From positions 1,360-16,306 of the forward strand of contig CAJUES010000069.1 in NCBI GenBank assembly GCA_910585765.1: DNA of 14,947 bases, written 5' to 3'. The notes beneath the pieces are model-generated. The model did not search any database, was not told where the DNA came from, and saw only the letters and a program-made list of their open reading frames with translations. Source of the stretch: an uncultured Lachnospiraceae bacterium (GTDB taxonomy: Bacteria > Bacillota > Clostridia > Lachnospirales > Lachnospiraceae). A program made the position numbers and the translations under genes. Position 1 is the first letter of the stretch. The number at the start of each line of letters is the position of its first letter. Positions 1-6,689 of this stretch are shown piece after piece.

Positions 1-35
1 TGTGACTGGAGTTCAGACGTGTGCTCTTCCGATCT
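1..35. other. Illumina TruSeq adapter remnant (not genomic)
   Basis: Positions 2-35 match, as I recall it, the Illumina TruSeq index/read-2 adapter, including the terminal GCTCTTCCGATCT core at 23-35. Read on the minus strand it is the usual adapter read-through starting AGATCGGAAGAGC. It is therefore untrimmed sequencing adapter fixed into a contig end, and genomic sequence starts at about 36. Confidence 0.96.
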
Positions 36-83
36 GGTCTCAATCGATTCCGGTCTTAACATCATCTTTTGAATAAGCTCCAT
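36..83 (-). CDS. Start of a gene truncated by the contig end
   Basis: An ATG at 83-81 (minus strand) is preceded by GGAG with a six-base spacing, a good ribosome binding site. It opens a frame reading MELIQKMMLRPESIET before the adapter begins. It lies 17 bases after the stop of the preceding glycosyltransferase-like gene and so looks like the next gene of the polysaccharide export operon. Sixteen residues are too few to identify a family. Everything downstream is lost at the contig end. Confidence 0.6.
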
Positions 84-100
84 TTCTTTCTCCTGCCCGT

Positions 101-1072
101 TTAAAAATTTCTGATATAAGTTCTCACTTTATCTCCATAATCCCTCGCGATCCTCTTTACCGCATATACATTTTCCACGTCATATAGCTGAAAATAGCCC
201 GGATAGTCATTCAGTGTGCTATTTCGCATAATATATTTTTGGTTATTATCCCTCACAGCTTCAACCGCTTTTTTGGTGATCCTGTTAAAATGGCTTTTAA
301 ACAAACGGTCATTATACCTGGCTTCAAAGCTGAAATAAATGCGATCACGGATCAATAAATGGATTCCACATTTATAATATAAAGTTCTTGTAATTGTTCT
401 CAGTTTCCACAAACATCGGTCAAATATATGAACTTCTGAGTATGTTGTCGGATAGCCAACTTTCCCCCAGTCGACAAAAGCGGATGCGATCGTAGAAAAA
501 TAGTTTTCCTCTCTCGTGTAGATTTCTTCCTTGTCATCAGGAGTATAATTATTTTTGATAATTGACATAACCTTTTCCGCAATATCACGCCTCAGAAAAG
601 TCCCTTCTATCTGTGTTGCCACAATCTGCCTCTGCCCAATGACATTCATTATTTTTCTCAGCTGGCGATCCTCCCATGCTGCCTGCGCAGGCCACCACAT
701 AGACTCCTTTTGAAGAATGACCCTTCTGCAGAATCCGGCTTCATACTGTCCGACATAATCTTCTATTCCTCTCCGCACAAACATATCATTTGAAGCCTGA
801 AACAAAAAATAATCAAACATTTCTATCTCCCTGATATAAAAATAATTGGATACATGAGGCAACAGGATATCGCCCCACACCGTGTCCAGATTTTCCGGAT
901 TAATATACACATCGGGAATATTGTTGAGCCGTTCCAAAGAATACTGACCAAAAAATGATTTACTAACATGTAGTACAATAATTGGCTTCTCTATATATTT
1001 CTTGATATTATTGATCTGATCCAAAATTACATCCGGCTTTTCATGCACGGGTACCGATACTACAATCTTCAT
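101..1072 (-). CDS. Putative glycosyltransferase (core-2/I-branching-like)
   Basis: A 323-residue soluble protein with no signal peptide or membrane segment. It opens with a Rossmann-like strand (KIVVSVPVHEKPDVI), followed around residues 85-105 by FLFQASNDMFVRRGIEDYV. That layout resembles the substrate or metal-binding loop of core-2/I-branching beta-1,6-N-acetylglucosaminyltransferase-like proteins (GT14 type), which often occur in Firmicute polysaccharide clusters. Aromatic residues are frequent in the central part (a WW pair near 120). It starts two bases after the stop of the ABC ATPase gene, so it is very likely co-translated with the exporter and would modify or build the exported glycan at the inner membrane face. 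The family assignment is by resemblance only; donor and acceptor cannot be told, and it could belong to another glycosyltransferase family. Confidence 0.6.
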   Translation of the reverse strand: MKIVVSVPVHEKPDVILDQINNIKKYIEKPIIVLHVSKSFFGQYSLERLNNIPDVYINPENLDTVWGDILLPHVSNYFYIREIEMFDYFLFQASNDMFVRRGIEDYVGQYEAGFCRRVILQKESMWWPAQAAWEDRQLRKIMNVIGQRQIVATQIEGTFLRRDIAEKVMSIIKNNYTPDDKEEIYTREENYFSTIASAFVDWGKVGYPTTYSEVHIFDRCLWKLRTITRTLYYKCGIHLLIRDRIYFSFEARYNDRLFKSHFNRITKKAVEAVRDNNQKYIMRNSTLNDYPGYFQLYDVENVYAVKRIARDYGDKVRTYIRNF

Positions 1073-1074
1073 AA

Positions 1075-1842
1075 TTATTTCCCTTCTGTCATCAGCTGCA
1101 GTCCATGGTTTCTATAGTTCTCCAACACCACTTCCGGCTTTCCGATCTCCCTGACCACACCGTCATCAAGCCAGAGCACGCGGTCACACAAATCCTTTAG
1201 CGTATCTATGCTGTGTGAGACAATGATCACAGTCCTATCCTTGTCTTTGATCAGTGATTCCATTTTGTCCATACTCTTTTTCTGAAAGTGCTCGTCCCCT
1301 ACGCTCAGCACCTCATCTACCAGCATGATATCCGTTTCCAGATTGGAAGTGATTGAAAACGCAAGTTTCGAATACATACCGCTGGAATACGTCTTTACTG
1401 GCATGTCTATAAATTTCCCCAGCTCAGCAAATTTTATGATCTCCTCTTCCTGTCGACGGATTTCCTGTTCGGAAAACCCCAACAGCATACCTGACAGATA
1501 TATATTATTTCTTCCTGTAAGTGTATCTTTAAATCCGACCCCCAATGACAATAGCGACACTGAGTTCCCTTTCAGATCAATATATCCCACATTTGGAGAA
1601 AACACTCCTGCAATTGCTCTGAGTAATGTAGATTTTCCACTGCCATTCTTTCCGACAATACCTAGAATCTCACCTCTGTTTATTGTAAACGATACCCCTT
1701 TTACTGCCTCGAATTCTTCTGCCGTCCCGGCATCTCTTTTCAGCAGATTCCTCTGTATCGAAAATGTTCTCATGAGTTTATAGCTGATCCTTACATCCTT
1801 TGCCTCTATCGCTGTATTCTGCATTCTGTCATCCAATATCAT
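1075..1842 (-). CDS. Polysaccharide/teichoic acid ABC exporter, ATP-binding subunit
   Basis: A 255-residue ATPase of the TagH/Wzt (RfbB) group, powering export of lipid-linked cell-surface glycans with the adjacent permease. Walker A is GKNGSGKS at residues 64-71, the signature is SSGMYS at 153-158, Walker B is IMLVDE at 172-177, and the H-loop histidine is near 210 (IIVSHS). The VGDEHF stretch after Walker B is typical of this polysaccharide subfamily. It ends shortly after the nucleotide-binding domain, so it lacks the extra C-terminal carbohydrate-binding domain of long Wzt proteins that recognise a capped glycan end. The start at 1842 has GGGAGG at six bases; a second Met at residue 7 has no such site. 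It follows the permease by 20 bases and precedes the glycosyltransferase by two, so all are one operon. Confidence 0.93.
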   Translation of the reverse strand: MILDDRMQNTAIEAKDVRISYKLMRTFSIQRNLLKRDAGTAEEFEAVKGVSFTINRGEILGIVGKNGSGKSTLLRAIAGVFSPNVGYIDLKGNSVSLLSLGVGFKDTLTGRNNIYLSGMLLGFSEQEIRRQEEEIIKFAELGKFIDMPVKTYSSGMYSKLAFSITSNLETDIMLVDEVLSVGDEHFQKKSMDKMESLIKDKDRTVIIVSHSIDTLKDLCDRVLWLDDGVVREIGKPEVVLENYRNHGLQLMTEGK

Positions 1843-1862
1843 ATTGCCTCCCCATGCCCCTG

Positions 1863-2642
1863 TTAAATCATTTTTACATAATTATTTTCGTTCCTGTATA
1901 TCAGCCGAAGCCCTCCTGCTGCCAATGCGACAGATATCATAAACCATATAACGAGCATTGCACAGGAAGGTCTCTCATTGTACAAAAGAACTTTTCTAAA
2001 GGAGAATATCAGATGAGCGACTGGATTCAGCCGTTGTGCCAAATATCCGAACGGAGCCGGAAAACTCTTCTGTACATTATAGAAAATACCTGTCACATAA
2101 AACATCAGATTCAGTACTATTCCTATCAGATTCGATAAATCACTAACATATACTCCAAAATGTATAAAGTACAAGCTGACCGCAAAACAGAAAGTAAAAA
2201 ACACCGCCAGGATCGGCAAAAAATATAACAGATTTATTCCCACGGGAACGTGATACCATATCATCATAGTCACTACCAAAATCCAGCAGACCAACATCTT
2301 AAACGCCAGCACAAGCATTCTTTGCACCAGGAGTATATGCTTTGGCAGATAGATCTTTGATATGATATGCTGATTTCCCCTGATCAGATTTACACTGGAA
2401 GTGACGCATCTGCTGAAAAAATCCCAAACGGTCAACCCCAGGAATATAAACAGAGGGAAATACATCTCATTACTCTTAAAGACTACACCAAACACTAACG
2501 TGTAGATCAGCATAGCACTTAACGGTTCTATGATCCACCACAGCCAGTTCAGGTAAGAATCTGCGACTTCTGCCTGCAAGTCAGACTTTGCCGCATATAC
2601 TGCAAATCTCCAGTATTTTCTCATTTCTTTAAAAAATTTCAT
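1863..2642 (-). CDS. Polysaccharide/teichoic acid ABC exporter, permease subunit
   Basis: A 259-residue ABC-2 type integral membrane protein of the TagG/Wzm (RfbA) family, forming the channel for export of an undecaprenyl-linked polysaccharide. A short amphipathic cytosolic start with the family-typical AEVADSYLNWLWWIIEPL segment (about residues 24-41) precedes about six hydrophobic segments, including LSAMLIYTLVFGVVF, FPLFIFLGLTVWDFF, a pair near residues 105-160, LIGIVLNLMFYVTGIFYNV and AMLVIWFMISVALAAGG. Length matches the family. Its start has AGAGGG six bases upstream. It is the first gene of the visible operon, with a -10 element about 50 bases before the start. The AT-rich composition differs from the genes to its right. 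The exported glycan cannot be read from the transporter alone. Confidence 0.9.
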   Translation of the reverse strand: MKFFKEMRKYWRFAVYAAKSDLQAEVADSYLNWLWWIIEPLSAMLIYTLVFGVVFKSNEMYFPLFIFLGLTVWDFFSRCVTSSVNLIRGNQHIISKIYLPKHILLVQRMLVLAFKMLVCWILVVTMMIWYHVPVGINLLYFLPILAVFFTFCFAVSLYFIHFGVYVSDLSNLIGIVLNLMFYVTGIFYNVQKSFPAPFGYLAQRLNPVAHLIFSFRKVLLYNERPSCAMLVIWFMISVALAAGGLRLIYRNENNYVKMI

Positions 2643-2692
2643 GTTATCCCTCTTTTGCTTCCGTCACTTTGTAAATTTTTACGACCATTGCT

Positions 2693-2698
2693 ATTATA
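2693..2698 (-). promoter_or_regulatory. Candidate -10 element of the polysaccharide export operon
   Basis: A perfect TATAAT on the minus strand lies 50 bases before the permease start, inside a very AT-rich stretch (2675-2760). The best-placed -35 position (TAGCTA at 17 bases) is poor; TTGTAG fits better but at 20 bases. The assignment rests mainly on the -10 and its location. Confidence 0.5.
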
Positions 2699-2794
2699 AT
2701 TTAATTTAGTTTTTTTAGCTACAATATTAATTTTATTTAGCTTTCGATTGCGCTTTTTGTGCACTATATACAAATGAAGGCTGGCAATGCACAC

Positions 2795-2837
2795 AAAAAA
2801 AGTACACTGTCCAGTCCAAACCGAACAATGCACTTTT
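2795..2837 (-). terminator. Rho-independent terminator of ilvE
   Basis: In the minus-strand transcript AAAAGUGCAUUGUUC (2837-2823) pairs with GGACAGUGUACUUUU (2812-2798) over 15 positions with three G-U pairs and a ten-base loop, followed by a run of seven U in total. The three wobble positions become A-C mismatches in the opposite transcript, so it acts mainly on the minus strand. It begins 36 bases after the ilvE stop and separates ilvE from the polysaccharide operon. Confidence 0.85.
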
Positions 2838-2873
2838 GCATCCATTATATTTCGTTTTTTACACTTTCGTATT

Positions 2874-3896
2874 TCAGATCTCCACGATCCAGCCCTCGGG
2901 CGCCTCGATGCGACCCATCTGGATCCCGGTGAGTGTGTCGTAGAGTTTTTTGGTCACAGGTCCCATCTCATCCATGCCGGCAGGCAGGATGATCTCCTCG
3001 CCCTTGTTGACGATCTTTCCGACGGGTGAGATGACGGCAGCCGTGCCGCACAGTCCGCACTCCGCGAAATCCCGGACTTCATCAAAGCGCACCTCGCGCT
3101 CCTCCACCTCGAGCCCGAGATAGTCCTTTGCCACGATCATCAGGGAGCGGCGTGTGATCGACGGGAGTATGCTGTCCGACTTCGGTGTCACGACTTTGTT
3201 GTCCTTTGTCACGAAGAGGAAGTTTGCGCCGCCTGTCTCCTCCACCTTGGTGCGTGTCGCGGGATCGAGGTACATGTTCTCGTCAAAGCCTTCCTTGTGG
3301 GCCGTGACGATCGCGTGCAGGCTCATGGCATAGTTGAGCCCTGCCTTGATATGGCCTGTCCCGTGCGGCGCCGCGCGGTCAAAATCGCTGACCTTGATCG
3401 TGAGGGGCTTTGCCCCACCCTTGAAGTACGGTCCTACCGGCGTCGTAAAGATTCTGAACTGGTATTCGTCCGCCGGCTTGACACCGATCACAGCATTCGT
3501 CCCAAACATGTAGGGTCTTATATAGAGGGTCGCGCCGGAACCGCAGGGCGGCACATACGCCTCGTTCGCCTTCACGACCTTTTTCACCGCCTCCACAAAC
3601 CTGCCTTTCGGCAGTGTCGGCATCTCGAGACGCACACAGCTGTCATACATGCGCTGCTCGTTCAGATCCGGCCGGAACACGACAGTCCTGCCGTCCTGCG
3701 TCGTGTATGCCTTCAAGCCCTCAAAACAGGTCTGCGCGTACTGCAGGACGCCTGCGCACTCGTTCAGCACGATGTTGGCATCCTCCGTGAGCACGCCGTC
3801 GTCCCACGCTCCGTCTTTATAATTCGCAACGTACCGTCTCTCGGTCTGTCTGTAGCCAAACCCCAGACCGGACCAATCCAAATCTTTCTTCTCCAT
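2874..3896 (-). CDS. ilvE: Branched-chain amino acid aminotransferase
   Basis: A class IV, fold-type IV PLP aminotransferase of 340 residues. It carries out the last step of valine, leucine and isoleucine synthesis (2-oxoacid plus glutamate) and the first step of their breakdown, in the cytoplasm. The catalytic lysine is Lys184 in HIKAGLNYA, and the later EETGGANFLF segment carries the conserved glutamate and PLP-phosphate-contacting region. The N-terminal WSGLGFGYRQTERRYVANY stretch marks the longer BCAT subgroup shared with eukaryotic enzymes. The start chosen is MEKKDLDW at 3896, which has AGGAGG nine bases upstream; an in-frame ATG at 3935 would place the ribosome binding site inside the coding region. 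It is expressed from its own promoter overlapping the folA stop codon, with a palindrome in the leader and a strong terminator behind it. Confidence 0.95.
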   Translation of the reverse strand: MEKKDLDWSGLGFGYRQTERRYVANYKDGAWDDGVLTEDANIVLNECAGVLQYAQTCFEGLKAYTTQDGRTVVFRPDLNEQRMYDSCVRLEMPTLPKGRFVEAVKKVVKANEAYVPPCGSGATLYIRPYMFGTNAVIGVKPADEYQFRIFTTPVGPYFKGGAKPLTIKVSDFDRAAPHGTGHIKAGLNYAMSLHAIVTAHKEGFDENMYLDPATRTKVEETGGANFLFVTKDNKVVTPKSDSILPSITRRSLMIVAKDYLGLEVEEREVRFDEVRDFAECGLCGTAAVISPVGKIVNKGEEIILPAGMDEMGPVTKKLYDTLTGIQMGRIEAPEGWIVEI

Positions 3897-3920
3897 CTCA
3901 AACTTCCTCCTCTTTTCGTT

Positions 3921-3937
3921 GAATGCCGTCGGCATTC
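3921..3937. promoter_or_regulatory. Perfect 17-bp palindrome in the ilvE leader
   Basis: GAATGCC-GTC-GGCATTC has seven-base perfect arms. It lies about 12-28 bases downstream of the ilvE -10, just before the ribosome binding site, so it would form a 5' end hairpin in the mRNA or serve as a repressor operator. No known regulator consensus (CodY, T-box) is recognised in it. Confidence 0.6.
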
Positions 3938-3948
3938 CTCAACTTTTT

Positions 3949-3976
3949 ATTTTATACCACAATGCTCAAAAGTCAA
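3949..3976 (-). promoter_or_regulatory. ilvE promoter (-35 TTGACT, 16 bp, -10 TAAAAT)
   Basis: TTGACT at 3976-3971 and TAAAAT at 3954-3949 on the minus strand are 16 bases apart, a good sigma-A type promoter. The -35 hexamer contains the folA stop codon (TGA at 3975-3973), so the promoter overlaps the end of the upstream gene. This gives ilvE its own transcript even if folA reads through. Confidence 0.65.
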
Positions 3977-4476
3977 CATTTCCCCCTGTTTTTTCGCTCA
4001 TATTTCTGAAAATAATACTCCAGGTCAAAATAAGTCTGCTCCTCGCTGTCCGCCGTCAGCTGCCAGTCCGCTGTCTGATCAAGCCTTGGAAAATGCGCAT
4101 CCGCCTGATATGTATAGTCGATCTTCGTGATGTAAGCCGTGTCACAGTACGGGAGGAGCTGCCCGTACACGCTCGCGCCCCCAGCCACATAGACATCCTT
4201 TTCATCATACTGTTCGAGCGTCTCCATCAGCTCTTTGATGGAATGCACGACGACAGCCCCCTTGACCGCATAGGTTTGATCCCTTGACAGGACGATGTTC
4301 ACGCGGTTTTTGAGCGGTTGTCTCTGCGGGAAAGACTCCAGCGTCCTCCTGCCTACAACGATCACTTTCCCCTCTGTCATCTCGCGAAAGATCTGCTGGT
4401 CCCTCGGGATCCGCACCAGCAGGCTGTTTTGATATCCGATCGCCCAGTTGCTGTCCACAGCCGCTATGATATTCAT
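3973..4476 (-). CDS. folA: Dihydrofolate reductase
   Basis: A 167-residue enzyme reducing dihydrofolate to tetrahydrofolate with NADPH, needed for thymidylate, purine and methionine synthesis; the target of trimethoprim. Family marks are WAIG at residues 11-14, the acidic substrate-binding residue Asp26 in RIPRDQQIF, the NADPH-binding VGRRTLESFP at 41-50 and the GGASVYG turn at 99-105. Length is normal for a chromosomal enzyme. The start chosen is MNIIAAV at 4476, with AGGAGG ten bases upstream; an in-frame ATG at 4497 has no ribosome binding site. No thymidylate synthase gene is adjacent. A terminator-like hairpin directly precedes the ribosome binding site and no promoter fits between them, so transcription must start upstream of the hairpin. 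Confidence 0.95.
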   Translation of the reverse strand: MNIIAAVDSNWAIGYQNSLLVRIPRDQQIFREMTEGKVIVVGRRTLESFPQRQPLKNRVNIVLSRDQTYAVKGAVVVHSIKELMETLEQYDEKDVYVAGGASVYGQLLPYCDTAYITKIDYTYQADAHFPRLDQTADWQLTADSEEQTYFDLEYYFQKYERKNRGKC

Positions 4477-4498
4477 GCCGTCATTTCCTCCTGTCATG

Positions 4499-4534
4499 AA
4501 AAAGCCTCCCGGGATCCGTGAAGGTCCCGGAGGC
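4499..4534 (-). terminator. Terminator-like hairpin between the MBL gene and folA
   Basis: On the minus strand GCCTCC-GGGACC pairs with GGATCCC-GGGAGGC, with one or two bulged bases and a five-base loop, followed by TTTTT at 4503-4499. It is a plausible terminator for the beta-CASP gene. In the opposite direction it is followed only by TTTT after CG, so it is weaker there. Because it ends seven bases before the folA ribosome binding site, it may also act as an attenuator for folA. Confidence 0.75.
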
Positions 4535-4574
4535 CGTTTTACCCGTTTCCTCAGATTCCCCGCACAGAATGGTT

Positions 4575-6173
4575 TCAGTGGTCGTATTTGTCCGCTAGCG
4601 AATTGATCTGGTCTGCAAATTTCGCCAGATCCTTGTTCGCCCTGCCCTCGTTCTTGTAGATGACTGCGATGAGCCTCTGCCCTGCCGCGAGCAGTCTCGC
4701 AAACACGTCAGATACACTGCGCAGTCGCTTCTTGACAGCGACGGGCGATGCCTCGAACTCAACTGCCCCTGTGATCAGATCGACCCTGGTGCCGGAGTAC
4801 GGCGCGTACGCGTCATGCCCGTGCTCTGTCCGCAGGCACTCCGCAAACAGTGTGCACGCGGTGTCCTCCCCGTGCGTGATGAATACCTTGTCCGGCTTTT
4901 CCGAGAAGGCGTTCACCCACTCGATCAGACCGCCCTTGTCCGCGTGTCCGCTAAGTCCCGGCAGCTGCGTGATCTTTGCCCGCACCTCGACAGCCTCGCC
5001 GAACAGCTTCACCTCGTCAGCGCCCTCTATCAGGATCCGCCCGAGTGTGCCTGCCGCCTGGTAGCCCACAAAGAGGATCGTGCACTCCGGCCGCCACAGA
5101 TTGTGTTTCAGATGATGCCTGATCCGCCCCGCCTCGCACATGCCGCTCGCGGAGATGATGACCTTGGGCGTCTCGTCGAAGTTGATCTCCTTGGACTCCT
5201 CACTTGTGATGGCAAGCTTTAAACCTGGGAAATTCAGCGGATTGATGCCCCTGTTCACCAGTTCCATGGCCTCCTCGTCAAAACATGTGTAGATATTCTT
5301 CTGAAATACCCCTGTCGCCTCCACGGCGAGCGGGCTGTCGACGTACACCTCAAATCCCGGGAAATCCGGGATCATGTTGTCAGCCTTGATCTTTCTGAGG
5401 AAATACAGGATCTCCTGCGTCCTGCCCACCGCAAAAGAAGGGATCACGACATTGCCGCCCTTTGCAAAAGTCCTGTTGATCACCTCGGCGAGATCCGACA
5501 CGTAGCCCTCCTTCTGCTTCGCGTGATACCGGTCGCCGTACGTCGCCTCCATGACCACATAGTCCGCCTCTTTCGTGTAGATCGGATCCTTGATCAGCGG
5601 CTGGTTCTTGTTGCCGATGTCGCCGGAAAATACGATCTTTTTCGTCACGCCGCCCTCGGTCAGCCAGACCTCGATGCTGGCAGAGCCGAGCAGATGTCCC
5701 ACGTCGGTGAAGCGGATCCTGATGCCGTCGCTGACCTCGACATTTTTGTCATACGCGCACGGGACGATATTCCTGATGACCCCGTCCGCGTCCTCCATGG
5801 TGTACGCCGGCTCCACCAGCGGAATCCCTGAATGCCGCTTTGCCTTCCGGTTCTTCCACTCTGCCTCCTGCATCTGGATGTGCGCACAGTCGCGCAGCAT
5901 GATGGAACACAGGTCGGCGGACGCTTCCGTCGTGAACACCTGCCCCCGAAATCCTTTCGCGTAGATCAGCGGCAGATTTCCCGAGTGATCCACATGTGCA
6001 TGCGTCAGGAACACATAGTCGATCTGTGCCTCATCGACGGGCATCTCGCAGCACTCAAACGGGTTCGATCCCTGCTGCATGCCGCAGTCCACGAGCATAT
6101 TTTTGCCGCACGCCTGCAGAAAATGACAGCTCCCCGTCACCTGATGGTCCGCACCTACAAAAGTAAGCTTCAT
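4575..6173 (-). CDS. Beta-CASP metallo-beta-lactamase-fold protein (RNase-like)
   Basis: A 532-residue cytoplasmic protein of the beta-CASP branch of the metallo-beta-lactamase fold (YsgC/CPSF-like group), whose characterised members cut RNA. The zinc-binding motif is HAHVDH at 58-63; further ligands are His160 (DVGHLLGSAS) and Asp185 (FSGDIGN). Beta-CASP marks are the acidic VMEATYGD segment, ASGMCEAGRIRHHLKH, and LSGHADKGGLIEW with the final histidine. All metal ligands appear intact, so it should be active. The last 60-70 residues form a helical, charged extension beyond the core. There are no KH domains, unlike archaeal CPSF homologues. The start has AAGGAGG at seven bases. Its stop is followed by a terminator-like hairpin. 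The brnTA pair ends 41 bases upstream without a terminator, so this gene is probably now read through from the brnT promoter. Its RNA substrate is unknown. Confidence 0.88.
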   Translation of the reverse strand: MKLTFVGADHQVTGSCHFLQACGKNMLVDCGMQQGSNPFECCEMPVDEAQIDYVFLTHAHVDHSGNLPLIYAKGFRGQVFTTEASADLCSIMLRDCAHIQMQEAEWKNRKAKRHSGIPLVEPAYTMEDADGVIRNIVPCAYDKNVEVSDGIRIRFTDVGHLLGSASIEVWLTEGGVTKKIVFSGDIGNKNQPLIKDPIYTKEADYVVMEATYGDRYHAKQKEGYVSDLAEVINRTFAKGGNVVIPSFAVGRTQEILYFLRKIKADNMIPDFPGFEVYVDSPLAVEATGVFQKNIYTCFDEEAMELVNRGINPLNFPGLKLAITSEESKEINFDETPKVIISASGMCEAGRIRHHLKHNLWRPECTILFVGYQAAGTLGRILIEGADEVKLFGEAVEVRAKITQLPGLSGHADKGGLIEWVNAFSEKPDKVFITHGEDTACTLFAECLRTEHGHDAYAPYSGTRVDLITGAVEFEASPVAVKKRLRSVSDVFARLLAAGQRLIAVIYKNEGRANKDLAKFADQINSLADKYDH

Positions 6174-6200
6174 ACAAATTCCTCCTTTATGTCATGATTT

Positions 6201-6221
6201 TCCGAACTGTATTTTTATGAT
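6201..6221. repeat. Direct repeat copy 1 beside brnTA
   Basis: This copy matches the 19-base unit TCCGAACTGTATTTATGAT except for two extra T. It lies between the brnA stop codon, which it contains, and the ribosome binding site of the beta-CASP gene. Copy 2 is at 6670-6688, just upstream of brnT, with starts 469 bases apart in the same orientation. Confidence 0.75.
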
Positions 6222-6403
6222 ATGACCGTTTTCCTCTGTGTATTTCTATTTTTAGCTGCCAGCCGGAATGCCTTCTCCATAGCTGGCGTCAGCTCTGGGG
6301 AATCCTCGTCAAATACGATCTCCCTCTTTGCAGCCTCCTCAATCTGACGGATCTGTTCTTCTGTCGGTTTCTGGCTTCTATTCAAAGTAACTGTCCTGAT
6401 CAT
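6215..6403 (-). CDS. brnA: BrnA-like antitoxin
   Basis: A 62-residue protein starting MIRTVTLNRSQKPTEEQIRQ, with a charged helical middle and the motif FDEDSPELTPAMEKAFRLAA. It occupies the antitoxin position next to a BrnT-family toxin gene. In studied BrnTA pairs the antitoxin binds and neutralises the BrnT ribonuclease, and the complex represses its own promoter by a ribbon-helix-helix domain. This copy is short, and the DNA-binding part would be the basic N-terminal strand-helix portion. The start at 6403 has GGAG eight bases upstream, inside the end of brnT. The 26-base overlap of the two genes indicates translational coupling with the toxin first. The stop codon lies inside a direct repeat. 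Assignment rests on position and resemblance. Confidence 0.75.
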   Translation of the reverse strand: MIRTVTLNRSQKPTEEQIRQIEEAAKREIVFDEDSPELTPAMEKAFRLAAKNRNTQRKTVIS

Positions 6404-6659
6404 AGTAAATGCTCCTCTCTGTTTTCGTCGCTAACCTGGCTGATATCAGACGAATATTGTCCTTTCGCTCTGTGTAAACCACAAACAAAACATCGTACAC
6501 CATTCCGATCGTATTATATCGGTCCTCTTCCACACTATGCTCCAAATCAAAGATTTCGATTCTTTGCATATCATTAAAAACCAATATAGCAGTCTCAAAA
6601 TCAATTCCGTGTTTTTCCAGATTGATCTTATTCTTATCTTCATCCCACTCAAATGTCAA
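6378..6659 (-). CDS. brnT: BrnT-family toxin (DUF497 ribonuclease)
   Basis: A 93-residue protein with the BrnT signature: FEWDEDKNKINLEKHGIDFE at residues 3-22, then VFNDMQRIEIFD, DRYNTIGMVYDVLFVVYTER and the C-terminal RLISARLATKTERSIYY. BrnT proteins adopt a RelE-like fold and cut RNA; the conserved Arg and His/Lys positions of the family seem present. The start codon is TTG at 6659, with GGAGG eight bases upstream. An ATG four bases earlier is in another frame and stops after four codons, so TTG fits the family N-terminus best. The promoter lies 30 bases upstream and the antitoxin gene overlaps the 3' end. The pair is bracketed by a 19-21 base direct repeat, suggesting it arrived as a unit between the beta-CASP gene and its promoter. 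Confidence 0.88.
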   Translation of the reverse strand: MTFEWDEDKNKINLEKHGIDFETAILVFNDMQRIEIFDLEHSVEEDRYNTIGMVYDVLFVVYTERKDNIRLISARLATKTERSIYYDQDSYFE

Positions 6660-6669
6660 TCATATATCC

Positions 6670-6688
6670 TCCGAACTGTATTTATGAT
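6670..6688. repeat. Direct repeat copy 2, upstream of brnT
   Basis: TCCGAACTGTATTTATGAT lies between the brnT -10 element and its ribosome binding site. It matches copy 1 at 6201-6221 apart from two T. Together the copies bracket the brnTA pair. Confidence 0.75.
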
Positions 6689-6689
6689 T

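Noticed and set aside
36..41. GGTCTC (BsaI site) right after the adapter, as a sign of a cloning construct
   Set aside because: The bases also continue an open reading frame with a good ribosome binding site, and a six-base site is expected by chance; no vector sequence is present.
2639..2845. 68-codon minus-strand frame whose stop overlaps the permease ATG
   Set aside because: No ribosome binding site before its start; it runs through the ilvE terminator and the AT-rich promoter region, and its composition is not protein-like.
3297..4130. 277-codon plus-strand frame across ilvE and folA
   Set aside because: It is antisense to two well-identified enzymes and passes through the ilvE promoter.
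4473..4484. Three-codon upstream ORF (ATG ACG GCA TGA) overlapping the folA start
   Set aside because: Its ATG is only two bases after AGGAGG, too close for efficient initiation; the folA ATG at ten bases is acceptable, so the overlap is probably chance.
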